Part shown: positions 58,892 through 64,000 of the stretch, piece by piece | Layout: every line of letters starts with the position of its first letter | Numbering within the stretch: the first letter of the stretch is position 1 | DNA from: an uncultured Bacteroidota bacterium | GTDB lineage: Bacteria; Bacteroidota; Bacteroidia; Bacteroidales; P3 | Direction of reading: 5' to 3' | DNA: 64,000 nt | Assembly: GCA_902775135.1 (NCBI GenBank) | Contig: CACYKY010000006.1 | Location: 124,001 to 188,000, forward strand | The notes under the pieces: model-generated | Databases searched by the model: none | Told to the model about the DNA's origin: nothing | The model's input: the letters and a program-made list of their open reading frames with translations, nothing else | Made by a program: the position numbers and the translations under genes

Positions 58892-61800
58892 ATGAAAAAG
58901 GCTTTTTGGCTTTTGGCTTTTGCTGCGGGTTTGATGCTGAATGCATCGGCCCAGGAGAAGGAATGCTATCGTGTGGTAGCCGACAACTACGGGGAGCTCC
59001 GTTTGGAGATCGACCTCGGCGAACCTGTGGTGGGCACCACCACCATCTGCGGGCAGCAGTTCAGCACCCTCGGCTTCGAGGGTCTTCTGCCCATGGGCAT
59101 CGACGGCGCTCCGGCATTGCCCACCTTCTCGAAGATTATCGAGGTGCCGCTGTGCAGCAACTTCGAGGTGATTGTGCGTGGGTTGGAATACGACACCCTG
59201 CAGCTTGCGGGCCCTGTGCTGGCCCCCATGCAGCCCTCGCGCAGCAAGAGCGACACGACGGCACCCAAGCTGTCGTACCTCCGCGGGGTCTATGAGAACG
59301 ACATGTTCTTCGGTGGCGCTGCCGCCGATGTGGAAGCATTGGGCATCGCCCGCGACCGCCGTCTGGCGCGCCTGCAGTACAACCCCGTCAGCTACAACCC
59401 CGTCAGCGGCAAGGTCGCCGTTGTGCGTCGCGCCGAAGTGACGGTGCGCTATCGCGGAGTGGATCAGGCCGGAACACAGGAGATGTTCGACCGCTACTAC
59501 TCGCCGGCTTTCGCCAGCGGTTCCGCCATCATCAACGCTCTCTACCCCAAGGCTGTCCGCACCACCGCTCCCGTGCGCTACCTCATCGTGGCCAACAGCA
59601 TGTTCCGCGGCCATCTGGACACCTTCGTGGAGTGGAAGCGCCGCAAGGGCTTCATCACGGACATCGTCTACACCGACGACCCCGCTGTGGGCACCACCAC
59701 GACAACGATTTCGGCCTACATCAAGCGTCAGTACACCGAGGCCACCACCGCCAGCCCTGCTCCCACCTATGTGCTGCTGGTGGGCGATGTGGCTCAGCTG
59801 CCGGCCTTCACCGGCGTCTCCTCGTCCGAACACGTCACCGACCTCTATTATATGACATGGACCACTGGCGACAACCTCCCCGACTGCCACTACGGCCGCT
59901 TCTCGGCGCAGAATGTGTCGCAGCTGACGCCTCAGGTGCAGAAGACCCTGATGTATGAGCAGTACACCTTTGCCGACCCCTCGTTCCTCGACCGTGCGGT
60001 GATGGTGGCCGGTGTCGACGGTGGCTCCAGTGGCGACTTCGGCTACACCCATGCCGACCCCGCAATGGATTATGCCATCTCCAACTACGTCAATGGCACA
60101 AAGGGTTTCTCGGATGTGCGCTATTTCAAGAACAACACCTCCATCGCCCCGACTTGCACCACCAACGTCACCATCGCCGGCAACTCCAACAGCATGTCGG
60201 CTACGGTGCGCAGCTATTACAACCAAGGCGCCGGATTCATCAACTACAGCGCCCATGGTAGTGCCACCAGCTGGGGTACACCCAACTTCACCACTACCCA
60301 TGTCTCCTCGATGACCAACAACCAGAAATTCGGCCTGATGATCGGCAACTGCTGCCTGACCAACAAGTTTGACGAGAGCACCTGCCTGGGTGAGGCGCTG
60401 CTGCGCAAAAGCAACTACGCCGGAGCTGTGGGTTACATAGGTGGCAGCAACAGCACCTACTGGTACGAGGACTTCTATTGGGCTGTCGGCGTTCGCAGCG
60501 CGGGTAGTATTGGACCCACCATGTCGATGGCCTACGTTTCGGCCAACCTTGGCGTCTACGACCGCGTGTTCCACACCCACAACGAGTCCTATTCCAACTG
60601 GGCCGTTACGCAGGGCGCCATGATGATGCAGGGCAATATGGCCGTGCAGGCGTCCGGCACGAGCCGCTCGCTTTACTATTGGGAGATCTACCACCTCATG
60701 GGCGACCCCTCGGTGATGCCCTATATGACACAGGCCGAAACCATGACCCTCAGCGCCCCCAACACCCTCACCTATGGCACCACCTCGCTGAGCGTCACGG
60801 CGGCCCCCTATGCCTATGTGGCCCTGACCGATACCACCACGCATACCCTCGTGGCTGCCGCTTGGGCCAATGGTAATGGGCAGGTTACCTTGACGCTGCC
60901 CGCCACCACGCCCGTGGGAGGATACTCTATTGCCGCCTGGGCACAGCAGTACAAGCAGGCCTTCCTTCCCCTCAGCATCATCAATCCCAACGGGCCGTTC
61001 CCGGCGGTGACCTCCATCGTCCCCGCCAGCCCCCTGGTGCCGGGCGACACCGTAGCCCTCGAGGTGACCGTCGAGAACAACGGCAACGCTACGGCGAACG
61101 GTGTGACCATCAACCTGGTCTCGTCCAGCACGCTGCTCACGCTGCCCGTCAGCACCATCAACATCAGCTCGATGGCTGCCGGAAGCCAGCAGGTTTTCTC
61201 TACGCAGATTTATGCCATCGTGAACTCCAATGCCCCCGACAACACCCCCGTCAACATCACCTCCAGCGCCACATGGACAGGAGGCACCATGACGGCCGTC
61301 ACCGTGCAATCCCTGACCATCGGGTCGCCGGTGCTGAGCATCAAATATTCCGACCCTGTGCCGAGTGTCCAACCCGGTGGCAACAAGACCCTGACGGTCA
61401 AACTTTACAACACCGGCCACGCCGCGCTGACGGCCTATAATTTCACCATCACTCCGGCCACCTCGCTCCTCTCCTTCACCTCGACCGCCATTCCCGCTTC
61501 AGGCACCCTTGCCGCCGGCGACAGCATCAGCGCTGTGATCACCCTGCATGGCGACTCGCAGCTCCCCCAGGGCATCGATATACCTCTGTATTTCAATGTC
61601 AATGCCCGCTCGGCTACCTTTGCCGACACGCTGCCCGTATTCGTCGGCAACAGCTACTGTGAGACCTTCGAGAACAACCAGACGCACCTCAGCGGCTGGA
61701 GCTACGGCGCCGTGCAATGGCTCATCTATGATACGGGCGCTTACGAAGGCAACTACTGCAGCGGTTCGTCCTACACCATGGGTGCCAACCTGACGTCGGA

Positions 61801-62917
61801 GATGTACATCAGCGTCACCACCACAACGGCCGACAGCATCAGTTTCTACTATAAGGTATCGTCGGAAGCCAACTACGATAAGTTCCACTTCTACATCGAC
61901 GGCACCGAGAAGTTCAACGCTTCGGGCGAAGTGCCCTGGACGCGTGCCGCCTACCCTGTTGCGGCAGGTACCCACATCTTCCGCTTCACCTATTCCAAGG
62001 ACGGCAGCGTCAGCACCGGCAGCGACCGTGCGTGGGTCGACAATATCGTCATGCCGCATTCCTCCACTCCCGCCAGCTTCCGCAGCGACACCGTCTGCGT
62101 GGGTCAGCACTACACCGTCGGCAACCAGACCATCAACACCAGCACTCCCGGCACGGGCAGCGTCAGCACCACCCTTGGCAACGGCACGTTGCTCATGGTG
62201 GATTACACCATCGTAGGCGCCCTTGCGGAAGACATCTATGATACCGCTTGCGCCAGCTACACCTGGTACGGCACCACCTACACCGCCTCCACCGAGGCCA
62301 CACATACCGTCAGCGCTATCGGCAACTGCGACTCCACCTTCACGCTGCACCTCACCATCTTGGGTGCCGTCAACAACGTGCAGGTTGTCGAGGTATGCGA
62401 CAGCTTCTACTGGAACGGTATGATGGTCACCGAGAGCGGCAACTTCATCGACACCATCCATGGGGCTGCTGGATGCGACACCATCCAGGGATTGCAGCTG
62501 ACGGTGAACCATTCCGTCCAAGACACCCTCTATGCCCGCACCGAGGCTCTGAACTACGATTGGAACGGCACGGTTTACACCGAAACGGGTATTTACCAGC
62601 AGACCTTCCCCACCGCCGAGGGATGCGACAGTATCGTCACCCTCATCCTCGCCTTCGGCAACGATCCTCTGCCGGGCACCGAGGGCATCGACGACCTCGA
62701 GACCGCCGCCCTGACGCTCTATCCCAACCCCACGGCAGGACAGCTCAGCTTGGGTCTCACGGTCACGGAGGTGGTGGTATACGACATGCTTGGCCACGAG
62801 GTGATGCGTCGCGCCAACGTCACCACCCTCGACCTCTCCGCCTTCCCGCAGGGCGTCTATATGCTCCGCCTCACGCTCCCGGCAGCCACAGCAACCCGCC
62901 GGGTGGTGAAACAGTAG
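58892..62917 (+). CDS. Gingipain-type C25 cysteine protease, T9SS-secreted
   Basis: 1341 residues. Signal peptide MKKAFWLLAFAAGLMLNASAQ; a propeptide to about 220; caspase-like C25 domain with YLIVANSMFRGHLDTFVEWK, VLLVGDVAQLPAF, the His in INYSAHGSATSW (about 452) and Cys in IGNCCLTNKFDE (about 486). Then Ig-like and adhesin-like regions (repeated CDSxYW/ACDSIVTL motifs) and a T9SS type A domain: LTLYPNPTAGQLSLG ... FPQGVYMLRL. A broad surface or secreted proteinase like RgpB/Kgp in plan, though substrate preference is unknown. Followed by a strong terminator. Confidence 0.93.
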   Translation: MKKAFWLLAFAAGLMLNASAQEKECYRVVADNYGELRLEIDLGEPVVGTTTICGQQFSTLGFEGLLPMGIDGAPALPTFSKIIEVPLCSNFEVIVRGLEYDTLQLAGPVLAPMQPSRSKSDTTAPKLSYLRGVYENDMFFGGAAADVEALGIARDRRLARLQYNPVSYNPVSGKVAVVRRAEVTVRYRGVDQAGTQEMFDRYYSPAFASGSAIINALYPKAVRTTAPVRYLIVANSMFRGHLDTFVEWKRRKGFITDIVYTDDPAVGTTTTTISAYIKRQYTEATTASPAPTYVLLVGDVAQLPAFTGVSSSEHVTDLYYMTWTTGDNLPDCHYGRFSAQNVSQLTPQVQKTLMYEQYTFADPSFLDRAVMVAGVDGGSSGDFGYTHADPAMDYAISNYVNGTKGFSDVRYFKNNTSIAPTCTTNVTIAGNSNSMSATVRSYYNQGAGFINYSAHGSATSWGTPNFTTTHVSSMTNNQKFGLMIGNCCLTNKFDESTCLGEALLRKSNYAGAVGYIGGSNSTYWYEDFYWAVGVRSAGSIGPTMSMAYVSANLGVYDRVFHTHNESYSNWAVTQGAMMMQGNMAVQASGTSRSLYYWEIYHLMGDPSVMPYMTQAETMTLSAPNTLTYGTTSLSVTAAPYAYVALTDTTTHTLVAAAWANGNGQVTLTLPATTPVGGYSIAAWAQQYKQAFLPLSIINPNGPFPAVTSIVPASPLVPGDTVALEVTVENNGNATANGVTINLVSSSTLLTLPVSTINISSMAAGSQQVFSTQIYAIVNSNAPDNTPVNITSSATWTGGTMTAVTVQSLTIGSPVLSIKYSDPVPSVQPGGNKTLTVKLYNTGHAALTAYNFTITPATSLLSFTSTAIPASGTLAAGDSISAVITLHGDSQLPQGIDIPLYFNVNARSATFADTLPVFVGNSYCETFENNQTHLSGWSYGAVQWLIYDTGAYEGNYCSGSSYTMGANLTSEMYISVTTTTADSISFYYKVSSEANYDKFHFYIDGTEKFNASGEVPWTRAAYPVAAGTHIFRFTYSKDGSVSTGSDRAWVDNIVMPHSSTPASFRSDTVCVGQHYTVGNQTINTSTPGTGSVSTTLGNGTLLMVDYTIVGALAEDIYDTACASYTWYGTTYTASTEATHTVSAIGNCDSTFTLHLTILGAVNNVQVVEVCDSFYWNGMMVTESGNFIDTIHGAAGCDTIQGLQLTVNHSVQDTLYARTEALNYDWNGTVYTETGIYQQTFPTAEGCDSIVTLILAFGNDPLPGTEGIDDLETAALTLYPNPTAGQLSLGLTVTEVVVYDMLGHEVMRRANVTTLDLSAFPQGVYMLRLTLPAATATRRVVKQ

Positions 62918-62940
62918 GGGTTGGCCCTGAAAACAAAAAA

Positions 62941-62978
62941 AACGCGAGGGTTCCAATTGCTGGAACCCTCGCGTTTCT
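62941..62978 (+). terminator. Terminator of the C25 protease gene
   Basis: AACGCGAGGGTTCCA, five-base loop, TGGAACCCTCGCGTT, a perfect 15-bp stem followed by TCTTT. Confidence 0.85.
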
Positions 62979-63051
62979 TTGACTACCATGGGCACGTTGG
63001 CCGCAGGCTTCACTCCTCCAGGACATGCGTGTAGGTCTCGCCCTGCATCTA

Positions 63052-63465
63052 TCATACACGGACAAGATGAACCACCACGTCGCCGGGGATGTCGGTCATT
63101 GGCACGATTGTACCGCTGAAGGTACACTCGTTCTCAGTCAGGCTGTTGACGGTGTAGACAAAATGGGCCCCACTACGTGGCGTGATGGTCAGCTTGTTGC
63201 CGTCCACACCCCAGGTGAAGCCGTTGTTCTCTGTCACACCGTTGTCGTTGGCCAGACCCGTGCCGTCTTCATTCATAATGAAGAGCATATTCTCTGGCGT
63301 CATGTTTTGGCCATTGACAGTCATGCTTTCGATTTGCCAAGTGCCGACAAACATCTCGGCACTATAGCTGTCGCCCGAGTTGTTGCCGTCGTTGTCTTTT
63401 TCGCCGCAGGCGACCATGGCCGTCATCGCGAAGGCGACCATCAGAATTGAAAATACTTTTTTCAT
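63052..63465 (-). CDS. Lipocalin-like lipoprotein
   Basis: 137 residues. Lipobox AMTAMVAC, an Asp/Asn/Ser-rich linker, then a lipocalin-like barrel start: AEMFVGTWQIESMTVNG (the GTW motif), LFIMNEDGTGLAND, FTWGVDGNKLTITP, and CTFSGTIVPM. Lipocalin-like domains of this sort (DUF4923/lipocalin_5 type) are common in Bacteroidales; ligand unknown. 38 bp downstream of the antitoxin-like gene, probably sharing its promoter. Confidence 0.8.
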   Translation of the reverse strand: MKKVFSILMVAFAMTAMVACGEKDNDGNNSGDSYSAEMFVGTWQIESMTVNGQNMTPENMLFIMNEDGTGLANDNGVTENNGFTWGVDGNKLTITPRSGAHFVYTVNSLTENECTFSGTIVPMTDIPGDVVVHLVRV

Positions 63466-63503
63466 GATTTAAAGTGTTTAAGGATTAATAATTTGATACT
63501 TCA

Positions 63504-63761
63504 TCACCGGGCTTCTTTGTTGTCGATACCCATACCCCACTCGCGGAACAGATCTTCTGCCGGGCGGTATCTTCCTGCGGCCGAGTCCTCCTCAGCCTTG
63601 TCGATTCGTGCGTTGAGTTCCTCCATCGTATAGGGTTTCAACTGCTCGCAATCACCTTTCTCAAGGTGGTCGATGAGGTGTTCGGCCACCCAACGCATTT
63701 CGCTCCGCGAGAGCGTCCCATATAGGTATTCAAGCAGGTTGTTCAATGTTGCGGTACTCAT
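63504..63761 (-). CDS. Orphan antitoxin-like protein
   Basis: 85 residues. An N-terminal ribbon/helix part (STATLNNLLEYLYGTLSRSEMRWVAEHL) and a C-terminal unfolded stretch (NARIDKAEEDSAAGRYRPAEDLFREWGMG), as in antitoxins of RelE/ParE-type modules in Bacteroidetes. The toxin gene that normally follows is absent: the next gene is the lipocalin-like lipoprotein. It may act on a toxin elsewhere or have become a stand-alone regulator. Confidence 0.75.
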   Translation of the reverse strand: MSTATLNNLLEYLYGTLSRSEMRWVAEHLIDHLEKGDCEQLKPYTMEELNARIDKAEEDSAAGRYRPAEDLFREWGMGIDNKEAR

Positions 63762-63784
63762 GATCCGAATTCATTTTGATTTTG

Positions 63785-63815
63785 CAAAAATACAAAGAAT
63801 ATTCGGATTGACAAA
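63785..63815 (-). promoter_or_regulatory. Promoter of the antitoxin-like/lipocalin operon
   Basis: On the minus strand TTTG (63815-63812), 19 bp, TATTTTTG (63792-63785), about 24 bp before the ATG at 63761. Confidence 0.75.
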
Positions 63816-63838
63816 AAAAATTGTGGTCCGCAACAAAA

Positions 63839-63878
63839 AAGGTGCCCGCTACAGCATCGTAGCGGGCACCTTTTTGTT
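63839..63878. terminator. Terminator before the antitoxin operon
   Basis: GGTGCCCGCTA and TAGCGGGCACC pair around CAGCATCG with A-run before and T-run after, so it works in both directions; on the minus strand it ends the epimerase gene. Confidence 0.85.
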
Positions 63879-63889
63879 TTATCAGCAGC

Positions 63890-64000
63890 TTAGAGAAGCT
63901 TCTTCTTGAGGTTGAGGATCATGTCGTCGGTCATCTTCTCCAGGTCGTACTGGGGATTCCATCCCCACTCGTTGCGGGCGCAGCTGTCGTCCATCTTGTC
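63890..64000 (-). CDS. C-terminus of NAD-dependent epimerase/L-threonine dehydrogenase-like enzyme (partial)
   Basis: The last 36 residues (DKMDDSCARNEWGWNPQY then DLEKMTDDMILNLKKKLL) before the stop at 63890; the gene begins beyond the right edge. DDSCARxEWGWxPxYDLxxMTxDM is the end of the SDR-type L-threonine 3-dehydrogenases of Bacteroidales. Partial, so identity is moderately sure. Confidence 0.7.
   Translation of the reverse strand, partial: DKMDDSCARNEWGWNPQYDLEKMTDDMILNLKKKLL

Noticed and set aside
58862-61420. 852-codon minus-strand ORF
   Set aside because: Antisense of the C25 protease gene; Gly/Val/His-rich with no recognisable domain.

Overview
The window is chromosomal DNA from a member of the Bacteroidota, most likely an uncultured gut-type Bacteroidales. 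The evidence is: repeated Bacteroidota promoters (TTTG, about 20 bp, TAnnTTTG); several secreted proteins with type IX secretion (T9SS) sorting domains, including a gingipain-type C25 protease; an S46 dipeptidyl-peptidase; a Bacteroidetes-type serine palmitoyltransferase; DUF4175 and DUF4290 proteins; and the YxRH-less, very short intergenic style with many ATGA start/stop overlaps. No genus can be named from the sequence alone.

Layout. 1-7.3 kb is accessory: a T9SS protein cut by the window edge, a four-gene sigma-factor module on the minus strand, a tyrosine recombinase, and two orphan RHS-tip toxin genes, each followed by a lipoprotein that is probably its immunity protein. 7.5-19.3 kb is mostly housekeeping on the minus strand (rsmA, a TPR protein, two tRNA-Lys, mnmG, ybeY, DUF4175). 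19.4-27.1 kb is on the plus strand: an SDR enzyme, a second copy of the sigma module, and three consecutive secreted proteins. 27.4-31.0 kb (minus) holds a putative sphingolipid pair (spt plus an acyltransferase) and deoC-rpiB. 31.0-31.6 kb is a non-coding stretch with at least nine DnaA-box-like 9-mers and an AT-rich segment, and looks like the chromosomal replication origin. A perfect ParB parS palindrome lies 3.4 kb further on. From 31.6 to 44.8 kb all genes run on the plus strand (nadA, a RAYT-like gene, murA, purB, an ABC exporter, nadK). 44.9-47.3 kb is a cytochrome assembly gene next to a collapsed porin/imelysin/di-heme oxidoreductase cluster. 47.9-53.4 kb contains manA, zapA, rny, lgt and gpmA. 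53.6-64 kb has a tRNA cluster, a mosaic fimbrillin-like lipoprotein, two large peptidases, an orphan antitoxin and the end of an epimerase gene.

The most unusual items are the two diverged copies of a sigma / membrane protein / membrane protein / lipoprotein module (1.3-3.1 kb and 20.4-22.1 kb), which I cannot match to a described system; the tandem orphan RHS metallopeptidase tips with lipoprotein partners; REP-like repeats carried in frame inside the RAYT-like gene; the candidate oriC with parS; and the triple gene remnant at 45.9-47.3 kb. All functional assignments are from reading the sequence; no database search was run.
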